From: Aliigemmobacter aestuarii
Lineage (GTDB): Bacteria; Pseudomonadota; Alphaproteobacteria; Rhodobacterales; Rhodobacteraceae
Direction: 5' to 3'
DNA length: 64,000 bases
Assembly (NCBI RefSeq): GCF_004799285.1
Contig: NZ_SSND01000001.1
Location: 620,001 to 684,000, forward strand
Of this stretch, positions 16,945 through 25,433 are shown piece after piece (position 1 is the first letter of the stretch; each line of letters begins with the position of its first letter). The notes below the pieces were generated by a model that made no database searches, was not told the DNA's origin, and saw only the letters and a list, made by a program, of their open reading frames with translations. Made by a program: the position numbers and the translations under genes.

Positions 16945-17261
16945 GGGGGGCGTTTGAGGCGAAGGGAGGGCTGCAATCGGGTCAAACCGGCCCCTAGCGC
17001 CGTCACGCAATACGGAAAAAATCGTCGACCTTTGCCCGGAACAGCCGCGCAAGCGGCCCGGGCCGCGCCCGACCGCCCCCCAGGGCGGGCGCGATTGCGA
17101 CGGTGCTGCGGGTTCAGCCGTTCGATGTGTCTGGCACAATAAAGCGCCAGGCCACAGACGGTGAAGCGCCCACCCTCGGTCGGTCGCGGCCCTACTGGGG
17201 CGATTGTCCGCACCGTCCGCAGTGCGAACCTCTATGCAAAAGGCAGCAAAGGTCCGCCCCC
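16945..17261. other. Intergenic stretch with no recognised feature
   Basis: Between the MttB-like gene and the convergent deacetylase gene. Short open frames exist but show no conserved sequence or ribosome site. I see no tRNA, repeat or clear terminator here. Confidence 0.6.
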
Positions 17262-18275
17262 TCAGAACGCCCGCAGCACCGCCTCGAGGTTGTCGCCGAG
17301 TTCAGGGCACAGGTAGCCGCCTTCCTGCACGATCACCGTGGGCAGGCCCGCCCCCGCCACCATCGCGCCGATCCGGGCGAAGCCGGGGGTGGAAACGCGC
17401 AGGCCGCCGAACGGGTCGCCCTCGAACGCGTCAAGGCCCAGGGCCAAGACCAGCGTGTCGGTGCCATGCGCGGCCACCGCCCGCAGGGCCACATCAAGCG
17501 CGGCCATGAATCCGTCATCCCCGGTGCCGCGCGGCAGGGGCAGGTTCAGGTTCGCCCCCTTTCCCGCGCCCTCGCCGGTTTCCGAGGCATAGCCCCAGAA
17601 GAAGGGATAGAACCGTTCGGGATCGGCGTGGATCGACAGGGTCAGCACATCACCCCGGTCATAGAAGATGCCCTGCGTGCCGTTGCCGTGGTGCAGGTCG
17701 ACGTCGAGGATCGCCACCCGCCGCCCGGCATCCACAAGACGCTGCGCCGCGATGGCGGAATTGTTCAGATAGCAGAAGCCCCCCGCCAGTTCGGCAAAGG
17801 CATGGTGCCCCGGCGGGCGCGACAGGGCATAGGCGGCGCGTTCCCCCGCCAGCACCAGATCGGCGGCATGGATGGCGCTTTGCGCGCTCCAGTAGGCGGC
17901 ATCCCATGTCTCGGCCGAGATCGGGCAGGAGGTGTCGGTCATGTGGAACCCGGCCTGCCCGACGGCGGATTTCGGGTATCCGTCGGTGCGGTTCGCAGGG
18001 TGGATGTTCGGGATCACCTCGGCGCTGGCGCCTTCGATCCGGCTCCAGCGGGTGAAGATGTTCTGCAGGAAGGTCAGGTAGCGGTCGGGATGGATCGCCG
18101 CGACCGGTGCCAGCCCGGCATCGGGGGGGGACACAACCGGCCCGCCGATGCGGCGGACGGCGGCCATCAGGGCATCGATCCGGGCGGGCTTTTCCGGGCA
18201 GGGTTGCGGCGCGCCGGATGACAGGAACATCTGCGGATCATGGCTGCGCTGGCGGTCGTCATATACGGTGATCAT
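17262..18275 (-). CDS. Histone deacetylase-family / acetylpolyamine amidohydrolase-like deacetylase
   Basis: A 337-residue zinc-dependent deacetylase. The pattern R-P-P-G-H-H-A gives the two active-site histidines, and I-L-D-V-D-L-H-H-G-N-G-T-Q the Asp/His zinc ligands; V-Q-E-G-G-Y near the C-terminus is also typical. Bacterial members of this length usually remove acetyl groups from acetylated polyamines or other amines. It is the last gene of an operon with a GNAT, a BKACE enzyme and a class III aminotransferase, which fits turnover of an acetylated amine. Confidence 0.88.
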   Translation of the reverse strand: MITVYDDRQRSHDPQMFLSSGAPQPCPEKPARIDALMAAVRRIGGPVVSPPDAGLAPVAAIHPDRYLTFLQNIFTRWSRIEGASAEVIPNIHPANRTDGYPKSAVGQAGFHMTDTSCPISAETWDAAYWSAQSAIHAADLVLAGERAAYALSRPPGHHAFAELAGGFCYLNNSAIAAQRLVDAGRRVAILDVDLHHGNGTQGIFYDRGDVLTLSIHADPERFYPFFWGYASETGEGAGKGANLNLPLPRGTGDDGFMAALDVALRAVAAHGTDTLVLALGLDAFEGDPFGGLRVSTPGFARIGAMVAGAGLPTVIVQEGGYLCPELGDNLEAVLRAF

Positions 18276-18276
18276 G

Positions 18277-18735
18277 TCATTTCAGGGCCTCCAGCCCCGC
18301 CCCGTCGAGAATGAGGAAATCATAGCCGCGCGGGCGAAAGCCCAGCTTGTCATAGACGGCGCGCGCCGCCCGGTTCGCAGGATCGACCCCCAAAGTGACA
18401 TAGCCCGCGCCCCAGTCCTGATGCGCCATCGCCGCCGAAAGCAGCCTGCGCCCCACGCCGCGCCCGCGCGCCTCGGGCAGGACATAGAAATCCTGCACGA
18501 AAAGACCCGGTTGCCCGCGATGGGTGGAATAGTCGGGATAGAACAGGATCATCCCCAGGACCTGCCCCGTATCCTCGGCCAGGAGCGCGTGAAACAGCGG
18601 GCGCGGCCCGAACCCGTGGGCGACAAGCGTTTCGACAGGCCCGACGGGCCCGCCGCCGTCATGGTCGGACAGCGCCTGCAACAGCGTGTGCAGCGTGGCC
18701 GCATCCGCGCGCGTGACGGGACGGCAGGCGATCAT
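18277..18735 (-). CDS. GNAT-family N-acetyltransferase
   Basis: A 152-residue GNAT protein with the acetyl-CoA binding motif F-V-L-P-E-A-R-G-R-G-V-G-R-R-L-L (about residues 85-100) and a C-terminal N-R-A-A-R-A-V-Y-D-K-L-G-F. It overlaps the BKACE stop by one base and is one base from the deacetylase start. In this setting it probably acetylates an amine, amino acid or polyamine that the neighbouring deacetylase also handles; substrate not known. Confidence 0.88.
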   Translation of the reverse strand: MIACRPVTRADAATLHTLLQALSDHDGGGPVGPVETLVAHGFGPRPLFHALLAEDTGQVLGMILFYPDYSTHRGQPGLFVQDFYVLPEARGRGVGRRLLSAAMAHQDWGAGYVTLGVDPANRAARAVYDKLGFRPRGYDFLILDGAGLEALK

Positions 18736-19664
18736 CAGAAGGCCACCCTGTCGGCGCCCTTCAGGCCCAGCATCGCGCGCGCCTCGGCTGGGGTGGCGAC
18801 GACACGGCCCAGGCGCTCGATGATCTCGCGGATGCGGATCACCTGTTCGGCGTTCGATTTCGCCAGAACGCCCTTGTCGATGTAAAGGTTGTCCTCAAGG
18901 CCCACGCGCACGTGGCCCCCCATCGTGGCGGCCATGGTGGCCATCGGCACCTGCGCCCGCCCCGCAGCCAGGACCGAGAACATGTAGCCGTCGCCGAACA
19001 GCCGGTCCGCCGTCTGCTTCAGAAGGACAAGCATCGCCGGGTCCGCCGCCATGCCGCCCAGAACGCCGAAGACGAACTGGATGTAAAGCGGCCCGCTGAC
19101 CGCGCCCCGGTCCACGAAGTGCTTCAGCATGTAGAGATGCGAGACGTCATAGCATTCGAACTCGAACCGCGCGCCGCGTTCGGCGCCCATCACCCGCAGC
19201 ACATGGGCGATGTCGCGGGGCGTGTTCTTGAACACGAGGTCGTCGGAGTTTTCAAGGAACGGGCGTTCCCAGTCGTGCCGGAACTCCTTGATCCGGGCGA
19301 TCATCGGATAGAGGGCAAAGTTCATCGTGCCCATGTTCAGGCTGCACATCTCGGGCTGAAATCGCATCGGCCCGGCAAGGCGCTGGTCCAGCGTCATCAC
19401 CGCCGAACCGCCTGTGGTCATGTTCACCACGCCGTCGCAGCCCGCCTTGATCGCCGGCAGGAAGCCCGCCCAGTTGTCCGGATCGGACGAGGGGCGCCCG
19501 TTCGACGGATCGCGCGCATGCAGGTGCAGGATCGTGGCGCCCGCGCGCGCCGCGTCGATGGCCTGCGCCGCGATGTCTTCGGCCGTCACAGGCAGGTATG
19601 GCGATTGCGAGGGCACATGGATCGACCCCGTGATCGCGCAGGATATGATGATCCGGTCGTCCAT
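18735..19664 (-). CDS. BKACE family (beta-keto acid cleavage enzyme; DUF849)
   Basis: A 309-residue TIM-barrel protein of the BKACE family, founded on 3-keto-5-aminohexanoate cleavage enzyme. H47 and H49 in I-L-H-L-H-A-R-D-P are the zinc ligands; E-C-Y-D, Q-F-V-F-G and V-R-V-G-L-E-D-N are further family motifs. Members condense a beta-keto acid with acetyl-CoA and split it into acetoacetate and a new CoA ester. Between an aminotransferase and a GNAT, a role in breaking down an amine- or amino-acid-derived beta-keto acid is likely. Confidence 0.9.
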   Translation of the reverse strand: MDDRIIISCAITGSIHVPSQSPYLPVTAEDIAAQAIDAARAGATILHLHARDPSNGRPSSDPDNWAGFLPAIKAGCDGVVNMTTGGSAVMTLDQRLAGPMRFQPEMCSLNMGTMNFALYPMIARIKEFRHDWERPFLENSDDLVFKNTPRDIAHVLRVMGAERGARFEFECYDVSHLYMLKHFVDRGAVSGPLYIQFVFGVLGGMAADPAMLVLLKQTADRLFGDGYMFSVLAAGRAQVPMATMAATMGGHVRVGLEDNLYIDKGVLAKSNAEQVIRIREIIERLGRVVATPAEARAMLGLKGADRVAF

Positions 19665-19666
19665 CC

Positions 19667-21022
19667 TCAGGCCCCCCCAAGCCCGGTTTCCGCGGCGAAT
19701 TCCGCCAGGGCGCCGGTCAGCCGTTCCATGATTTCGCCCACCTGGGCGGGTGTGGTGATCATCGGCGGGGCGACAAGGATATGGTCGCCCGAATAGCCCC
19801 CGCGCGACCGGCGGGAATAGACGATCAGCCCCCGGCGATAGGCGGCCTCGACGATCCGGTCGAAGGCCTTCACGGTTGGCGCGAGAGGCGCGCGCGTCTT
19901 CCGGTCGGCGACGATCTCGAAGGCCAGCAGCATCCCCATGCCGCGCACGTCACCGATGAAGGGGAAGCGATCCATCAGCTTCACCAGTTCGGCCTTCAGC
20001 AGCGCGCCGGTGGACAGCGAATTCTGCATCATGCCCTGCCGTTCGATTTCCTCGATCACCGCAAGGCCCGCGGCGCAGGCCAGCGGGTTCCCTGCATAGG
20101 TGAAGCCGTGCAGGAAACCGCCCTTGGCCAGCACCGCCTCGACCAGATCGCCGCGCGCGACGATGGCGCCAAGCGGCACATAGCCCGCGCCGAACCCCTT
20201 CGACACCGCCATGATATCGGGCGCTGCATTCCAGTTGCGGCCGCCGTAAAGCGTGCCAAGACGCCCGCCGCCCGACATCACCTCGTCATGGATCAGGAGG
20301 ACGCCGTGGCGCGTGCAGATCTCGCGCACCGCCTCCATATAGCCCTTCGGCGGCACCAGCGCGCCGGTAGAGGCACCGCCCACGGGTTCCACCAGGAAGG
20401 CCAGCACGGTTTCCGGCCCTTCCTCGATGATCTTAGCCTCAAGCATCGCGGCGTAATGCGCGCCGGTCGCCGGGTCGTCGGGATCAAGCCCGTCAAGCCA
20501 TGCGGTCGGCGCGGGGACCTTGGGCATCACCTGCATCATCGGCGTGAACGGATCGGTCAGCGCGTCATAGCCGGTGACGGCCAGCGCCCCCAGCGTGCAG
20601 CCGTGATAGGACGGCCAGCGCGAAATCACCTTCCACCGGCTGCCCTGCCCGGTGGCGACGGCATGCTGGCGGGCCAGTTTCATCGCGCTTTCCACCGCCT
20701 CGGACCCGCCCGAGACGAAGAACACCCGATCCATCCCCGGCCAGGCGTGTTCGCACATCTTCGCCGCGAGGGATTCCGACGCCTCGGTGACGAAATGCAG
20801 CCGGTAGCCGAAGGTCGATTTCTCCATCTGGCGGCGCATCGCGTCCAGCACATGGGGGTTGGAATGACCGATGTTGCAGACCATCGCGCCGGACGAGCCG
20901 TCGATGAACCGGTTTCCGTCCTGATCCCACATGTAGATGCCCTCGGCCCGGTCCAGCACCGGGCGGGGGTGTTCGGTCTGGTAGAACAGGAAGGATTTGG
21001 CGTTGCGCAGATCGGCGGTCAT
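19667..21022 (-). CDS. Class III PLP-dependent aminotransferase
   Basis: A 451-residue omega-type aminotransferase. PLP-binding lysine is K275 in A-V-S-K-G-F-G-A-G-Y; the upstream I-H-D-E-V-M-S-G and F-V-S-G-G-S-E-A-V-E-S-A segments bind the cofactor phosphate and ring. It transfers the terminal amino group of amines or omega-amino acids to a keto acid. It is the promoter-proximal gene of a four-gene operon reaching down to 17262; the distal genes follow with gaps of 2 bases or less. Confidence 0.9.
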   Translation of the reverse strand: MTADLRNAKSFLFYQTEHPRPVLDRAEGIYMWDQDGNRFIDGSSGAMVCNIGHSNPHVLDAMRRQMEKSTFGYRLHFVTEASESLAAKMCEHAWPGMDRVFFVSGGSEAVESAMKLARQHAVATGQGSRWKVISRWPSYHGCTLGALAVTGYDALTDPFTPMMQVMPKVPAPTAWLDGLDPDDPATGAHYAAMLEAKIIEEGPETVLAFLVEPVGGASTGALVPPKGYMEAVREICTRHGVLLIHDEVMSGGGRLGTLYGGRNWNAAPDIMAVSKGFGAGYVPLGAIVARGDLVEAVLAKGGFLHGFTYAGNPLACAAGLAVIEEIERQGMMQNSLSTGALLKAELVKLMDRFPFIGDVRGMGMLLAFEIVADRKTRAPLAPTVKAFDRIVEAAYRRGLIVYSRRSRGGYSGDHILVAPPMITTPAQVGEIMERLTGALAEFAAETGLGGA

Positions 21023-21214
21023 CGGTCGCTCCGGTTTCGGGATGAAGCCAGCCTAGACTGGCGCATTGCCCGGACGCCACCCCCGAAACGACATCGGGCG
21101 GTCGACTTCGGGCGCATACTGCCGGACCGGCCCGGCGATCTGCCAAGGTCGGTTTCAGGCGTGACAGGCAAGGGCGCGATGCGCTTTGATGCGGGGCGAG
21201 AGAAAGGAAAACCG

Positions 21215-22813
21215 ATGACATTGCAGGGATTCTTCGTCGCAGCACCGCATGACACCGGCGATCCGGTGATGGGCCATTACTACGAGATGGCCAGCGCAGA
21301 TCCGTCGCGGCCGCAGGTCTGGGGCTATACCGATGCGCTCAGCCTTGCCCCCGGCGAGGTGCTGCGCCTGCACGCCATGTCGAACGCGCCCCGCATCGCC
21401 GTGACGATCCTGCGCGACGGCCTGACGCCCCGGCCGGTCTGGCAAGGTGACATCCCTGGCGGGTTTGCCGAAACCCCGGCGCAATGTTCGGTCACCGGCT
21501 GCGGCTGGCCCGTGCGGCTGGAACTGCCGGTGCCGCAGGACTGGGCCAGCGGGCTTTACCGTATCCGGATGGAGGTGCCGGGCCATGCCAGCGAACACAT
21601 GTTCGCCCTTCGCCCAGGCGCCGGCGCGCCGCGCGGCGACATCCTTATGATCCTCGCGACCGGCACCTGGTGCGCCTACAACGACTGGGGCGGGTCGAAC
21701 CACTATCAGGGGCTGACCGGCCCTTCGGGGCGGGATTTCGCGCCCCATGTGTCGATCCTCAGGCCGTGGGCGCGGGGTTTCGTGGAATGGCCAGCGGATG
21801 CGCCGCGCATCCCCCACGCCTCGCCGCTGAGGACGCGCCCGCGCTATCCGCACATGGAATACGCCCGCGCCAGCGGGGTGTCGAAGAAATACGCCTCATC
21901 GGGCTGGGGGGCGTTCGAGCGGCCCTTCGCGCTGTGGTGCGAGGCCGAAGGCATCCGGCTCGACATCGCCACCCAGCACGACCTGCACGCCTGGCCCGAA
22001 GTGCTGGCCCCCTATTCCCGCGCGCTCATCGTCGGCCATGACGAATACTGGACCTGGGAAATGCGCGACCACCTGGAGGATTGGGTGGACGCGGGCGGAG
22101 AGCTGGCGCGGTTCGGCGGCAACTTCTTCTGGCAGACGCGGCTGTCGGATGACCTGACCGTTCAGACCTGCTTCAAGACGCGAGCCGAGGCGGAAGACCC
22201 GGCCATGACCGAAAAGTCCAGCCGGTTGACCTGTTATTGGGATCATCCGCAGGTCAACCGCCCGGCAACGGCGACGATGGGCTTGACCGGCTCGGCGGGC
22301 GTCTATGCCGGGTGGAGCCGCTGCGCCGCGCATGGCTCAGGCGGGTTCACGATCTGGCGGCCCGATCACTGGTCGGTGGCCGATACGGGGCTTGGCTATG
22401 GCGATGTCCTGGGCGCGGCCTCGCGCATCTTCGGCTATGAGGTGGACGGGATCGACTATACGATGACACACGGCCTGCCCCATCCCGCCGCCGGGGCGGG
22501 ATTGCAGGGCGACCTGACGATCGTGGGCCTGTCGCCCGCCACGACGCTGGCCCATTCGACCGGGCCAGAGGACGCAGACGCCTTCATCGGCACGCTCGAC
22601 GCCGAGGAAGTGGCGCAGTTCGTCCATGGCAAGGTGACGCCGGAAACGATCGGGCTGGCCAGCCGTGGCAACGGGGTGATGGCGGAATACCGGCGCGGCA
22701 AGGGCGCGGTGTTCAACGCCGGGTCCTGCGAATGGGTGGCCGGGCTGATCGCCCGCGACGGCCCGGTGGAACAGGTCACGCGGCGCATTCTGCGCGGTCC
22801 CTGGCGCGGCTGA
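21215..22813 (+). CDS. N,N-dimethylformamidase large-subunit-like protein
   Basis: A 532-residue protein resembling the beta (large) subunit of N,N-dimethylformamidase. An N-terminal beta domain is followed by the catalytic part with C-A-Y-N-D-W-G-G-S-N-H-Y (near residue 155), V-G-H-D-E-Y-W-T-W-E-M-R-D (about 273-285) and G-G-N-F-F-W-Q-T-R. DMFases hydrolyse formamides or related amides to an amine and acid with a mononuclear iron. The ATG at 21215 follows GAAAGGAAA; earlier in-frame codons lack support. No small subunit gene is adjacent. Divergent from the aminotransferase operon. Confidence 0.82.
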   Translation: MTLQGFFVAAPHDTGDPVMGHYYEMASADPSRPQVWGYTDALSLAPGEVLRLHAMSNAPRIAVTILRDGLTPRPVWQGDIPGGFAETPAQCSVTGCGWPVRLELPVPQDWASGLYRIRMEVPGHASEHMFALRPGAGAPRGDILMILATGTWCAYNDWGGSNHYQGLTGPSGRDFAPHVSILRPWARGFVEWPADAPRIPHASPLRTRPRYPHMEYARASGVSKKYASSGWGAFERPFALWCEAEGIRLDIATQHDLHAWPEVLAPYSRALIVGHDEYWTWEMRDHLEDWVDAGGELARFGGNFFWQTRLSDDLTVQTCFKTRAEAEDPAMTEKSSRLTCYWDHPQVNRPATATMGLTGSAGVYAGWSRCAAHGSGGFTIWRPDHWSVADTGLGYGDVLGAASRIFGYEVDGIDYTMTHGLPHPAAGAGLQGDLTIVGLSPATTLAHSTGPEDADAFIGTLDAEEVAQFVHGKVTPETIGLASRGNGVMAEYRRGKGAVFNAGSCEWVAGLIARDGPVEQVTRRILRGPWRG

Positions 22814-22909
22814 TCCGTCCCGGGGCGCGTTCTGCCCTTGCGGACCCGGGGGCCGATCTGGCAATTGCGCCAACGGGGCGGCGGATGCCCCGCGGCAAGA
22901 GGCACGGGC

Positions 22910-23803
22910 GTGCAGGGCGGGTTTCACAGCGCATCGCGATGGACAGGCGGCGAACGCCGCATCCGCATCTGCGGCCATTTCGGGGAATGGATCCAGGGCC
23001 GGCTCGGGCCGGATGGCCCGGTGGCGCTGGTCAGCCTGCCCTGCCCCGCGCTGGCCGTGATGGGCCGGTTCCGCCCGGCCCGAAGCCTGTCCGTGCAGGG
23101 GGCGGGCCCCCTTCCGGTGACGCCGGAAGAGGCGCGGCGCTTTCTTGGCCAGCTGGGCCTTTCGGCGCGCGGCCGCTTTTTCCTTCGCCCAGGCATGGAA
23201 CTGGGGGGCGGGGCCGGGTCCTCGACCGCGGCGCTGGTCGCGCTGGCCGGGCTTGCCGGTTATGGCGGCGATGCCCTCGGGCTTGCCCGTGCGGCGGTGG
23301 CCAGCGAAGGCGCCAGCGACCCGCTGATGTTCACCGCGCCCGACCGGCTGCTGTGGGCCTCGCGCGAAGGGCGCATCCTGGGCCGCGCCGCGCCGCCGCC
23401 GCCCACCGACGTGATCGGCGGCTTCTTCGGCCCGCCGCGCCGCACCGATCCGGCCGATGGCGACTTCCCCGACATCACCGACCTCTGGGGCGACTGGCAG
23501 GCCGCCTCCGCCGCCCGCGACCTGCCTCGGCTTGCACGGCTGGCCAGCCTGTCGGCCCTGCGCAGTGCCGCGCGCCGCGGCGGCGGTCAGGACCCGACGC
23601 CCGATCTTGCCCGCACGCTTGGCGCGCTTGGCCATGTCGCGGCCCATACCGGATCGGCGCGCGGGCTGGTCTTTGCGCCCGGCACCATTCCCGCCCATGC
23701 CACAGAGGCCCTGCGCGAGGCGGGTTTTCGCGCCGTTCTGTCGTTCCGCACCGGCGTTTCGTCGCCGCGCCGCTTGCGCGCCACCCGCGCCGGTGGTTTC
23801 TGA
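22910..23803 (+). CDS. bluE: GHMP kinase, probable L-threonine kinase (PduX/BluE-like)
   Basis: A 297-residue GHMP-family kinase. The ATP loop P-G-M-E-L-G-G-G-A-G-S-S-T-A-A-L lies near residue 100; the N-terminus I-C-G-H-F-G-E-W-I-Q-G matches the PduX/BluE type. The GTG at 22910 is chosen because AAGAGG precedes it by 7 bases. BluE/PduX phosphorylate L-threonine; the next gene encodes the threonine-phosphate decarboxylase that makes aminopropanol phosphate for the cobalamin loop. The gene symbol follows the Rhodobacter naming and rests on context as much as sequence. Confidence 0.8.
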   Translation: MQGGFHSASRWTGGERRIRICGHFGEWIQGRLGPDGPVALVSLPCPALAVMGRFRPARSLSVQGAGPLPVTPEEARRFLGQLGLSARGRFFLRPGMELGGGAGSSTAALVALAGLAGYGGDALGLARAAVASEGASDPLMFTAPDRLLWASREGRILGRAAPPPPTDVIGGFFGPPRRTDPADGDFPDITDLWGDWQAASAARDLPRLARLASLSALRSAARRGGGQDPTPDLARTLGALGHVAAHTGSARGLVFAPGTIPAHATEALREAGFRAVLSFRTGVSSPRRLRATRAGGF

Positions 23804-23823
23804 TCCGCCGCAGGAGAGGTCAC

Positions 23824-24801
23824 ATGACACGCGATCACGGCGGAAACATCGACTGGGCGCAAGCGCATTGGGACGGCGACGACTGGATCGACCTTTCGAC
23901 CGGGATCAACCGCGTGCCCTATCCGCTGCCCGCGCTTGCCCCCGAAGACTGGACGGGCCTGCCGACCCGTTCAGCGACCGAAGCCCTGATCGAGGCCGCC
24001 CGCACCGCCTATGGCACGACCGCGCCGATGGTCGCCCTGTCGGGCGCGCAGGGCGCGATCCAGTTGCTGCCGCGCCTTCTGCCGCACCGGACGGGGCGCG
24101 AGGCGCGGGTCCTGTCACCCACCTACAACGAACATGCCGCGGCCTTGCGCGTCGCCGGATGGGAGGTCCGCGAGGTCCTGTCGCCCGAGGCACTTGAAGG
24201 GGCCGACCTTGCGGTTATGGTGAACCCCAACAACCCGGACGGACGACGCTGGCGGCCGGGTTCGGTTCTGTCGATGGCCACCCGCGTGGGACGCATGATC
24301 GTGGATGAAAGCTTTGCCGATCCGACGCCGACCCTGTCGCTGGCACCGCATCTGACCGGGGCCGAGGGCGAACCGGTGGTGCTGCGGTCCTTTGGCAAGT
24401 TCTATGGGCTGGCAGGGCTGCGGCTCGGGTTCGCGATCGGTCCGGCCCCGGTGATCGCCGCCCTGGCCGAGGCAGCAGGCCCCTGGCCCGTTGCCGGCCC
24501 GGCCCTGCGGGTGGCCACTCGGGCCTTGCAGGACGCCGACTGGGCGCGCAGGACCACAGCCCGGCTGCGCCAGGATGCGGCGCGGGCAGATGACCTTGCG
24601 GGGCGCGCGGGCTGGTCGCTTGTCGGCGGGACGGATCTGTTCCGGCTTTACGAGACGCCCGATGCGACAGCCGCGCGCGACCGGCTGGCCCGGCACCGGA
24701 TCTGGAGCCGGATCTTCCCTTGGTCGCCGCGCTGGCTGCGCCTCGGCCTGCCGGGATCGGCCGCCGAATGGACCCGGCTCGAAACAGCGCTGGCCGCCTG
24801 A
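23824..24801 (+). CDS. cobC: Threonine-phosphate decarboxylase (CobC/CobD type)
   Basis: A 325-residue fold-type I PLP enzyme. It has I-D-L-S-T-G-I-N-R at the start, V-N-P-N-N-P-D-G and the PLP lysine K192 in R-S-F-G-K-F-Y-G-L-A-G-L-R-L-G-F. These are the features of the cobalamin enzyme that decarboxylates L-threonine O-3-phosphate to (R)-1-aminopropan-2-yl phosphate. It lies 20 bases after the threonine kinase and is followed directly by bluB. In enteric naming this would be CobD; in Pseudomonas/Rhodobacter naming CobC. Confidence 0.87.
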   Translation: MTRDHGGNIDWAQAHWDGDDWIDLSTGINRVPYPLPALAPEDWTGLPTRSATEALIEAARTAYGTTAPMVALSGAQGAIQLLPRLLPHRTGREARVLSPTYNEHAAALRVAGWEVREVLSPEALEGADLAVMVNPNNPDGRRWRPGSVLSMATRVGRMIVDESFADPTPTLSLAPHLTGAEGEPVVLRSFGKFYGLAGLRLGFAIGPAPVIAALAEAAGPWPVAGPALRVATRALQDADWARRTTARLRQDAARADDLAGRAGWSLVGGTDLFRLYETPDATAARDRLARHRIWSRIFPWSPRWLRLGLPGSAAEWTRLETALAA

Positions 24802-24802
24802 G

Positions 24803-25426
24803 ATGGAATTTGGCCCGGATCACCGCCAGGCTCTGGCCGATATCCTGAGATGGCGGCGCGACGTGCGCCACTTTCAGACCGCGCCCGTCGCGCCCGAGGT
24901 GCTGACCCGCCTGCGCGAGGCGATGGCCGCCGCGCCCTCGGTCGGCAATTCGCGGCCCTGGCGGGTGATCGAGGTTCGCGCGCCCGCGCTGCGGTCAGGT
25001 GTCCGTGAAAGCTTTGCCCGCTGCCAGGCCGCCGCCGCGGCCGAATATGACGGGAAAAGGCGGCAGGACTACCTCGCGCTGAAACTCGCCGGATTGGACC
25101 GCGCCCCGGTGCAACTGGCCGTCTTCACCGAAACCGATCCCGCCGAGGGCCACAGGCTGGGCCGGCTCACCCTGCCCGAAACGTTGCAGCAATCCACGGC
25201 GATGGCGATCTACACGCTCTGGCTGGCCGCGCGGGCGGAAAACCTGGGCCTCGGCATGGTGTCGATCCTCGATCCGGCCGAGATGGAACGGCTGTTCGGG
25301 GTTCCGCCACACTGGACGTTCACGGCCTATCTCTGCCTCGGCCATCCCGAATTCACCGACGACCGCCCTCTCCTGCACCGCGCAGGCTGGCAGGAGGACA
25401 GCGAAACCGTCTGGCAGGTCCGCTAG
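24803..25426 (+). CDS. bluB: 5,6-dimethylbenzimidazole synthase BluB
   Basis: A 207-residue flavin-dependent nitroreductase-fold protein. W-R-R-D-V-R-H-F, A-P-S-V-G-N-S-R-P-W-R and L-G-M-V-S-I-L-D-P are BluB hallmarks. BluB breaks reduced FMN with O2 to form the lower ligand of cobalamin, consistent with an aerobic B12 pathway. It starts 1 base after the decarboxylase stop and is convergent with cobQ. Confidence 0.93.
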   Translation: MEFGPDHRQALADILRWRRDVRHFQTAPVAPEVLTRLREAMAAAPSVGNSRPWRVIEVRAPALRSGVRESFARCQAAAAAEYDGKRRQDYLALKLAGLDRAPVQLAVFTETDPAEGHRLGRLTLPETLQQSTAMAIYTLWLAARAENLGLGMVSILDPAEMERLFGVPPHWTFTAYLCLGHPEFTDDRPLLHRAGWQEDSETVWQVR

Positions 25427-25433
25427 GCGCGGT

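Noticed and set aside
15235-17139. 634-codon minus-strand frame across the MttB-like gene
   Set aside because: Shadow of a well-conserved plus-strand gene; no ribosome site or motif.
16954-17142. Short plus-strand frame in the gap after the MttB-like gene
   Set aside because: No ribosome site, no conserved sequence, overlaps frames on the other strand.
21047-21062. GCCAG-N6-CTGGC inverted repeat upstream of the aminotransferase
   Set aside because: Only 5-bp arms in a GC-rich genome and no adjacent regulator gene; too weak to call an operator.
22814-22909. Possible third cobalamin riboswitch before the threonine kinase gene
   Set aside because: The gap is too short and lacks the CCACTG and GGAGACC-type blocks seen in the two real elements.
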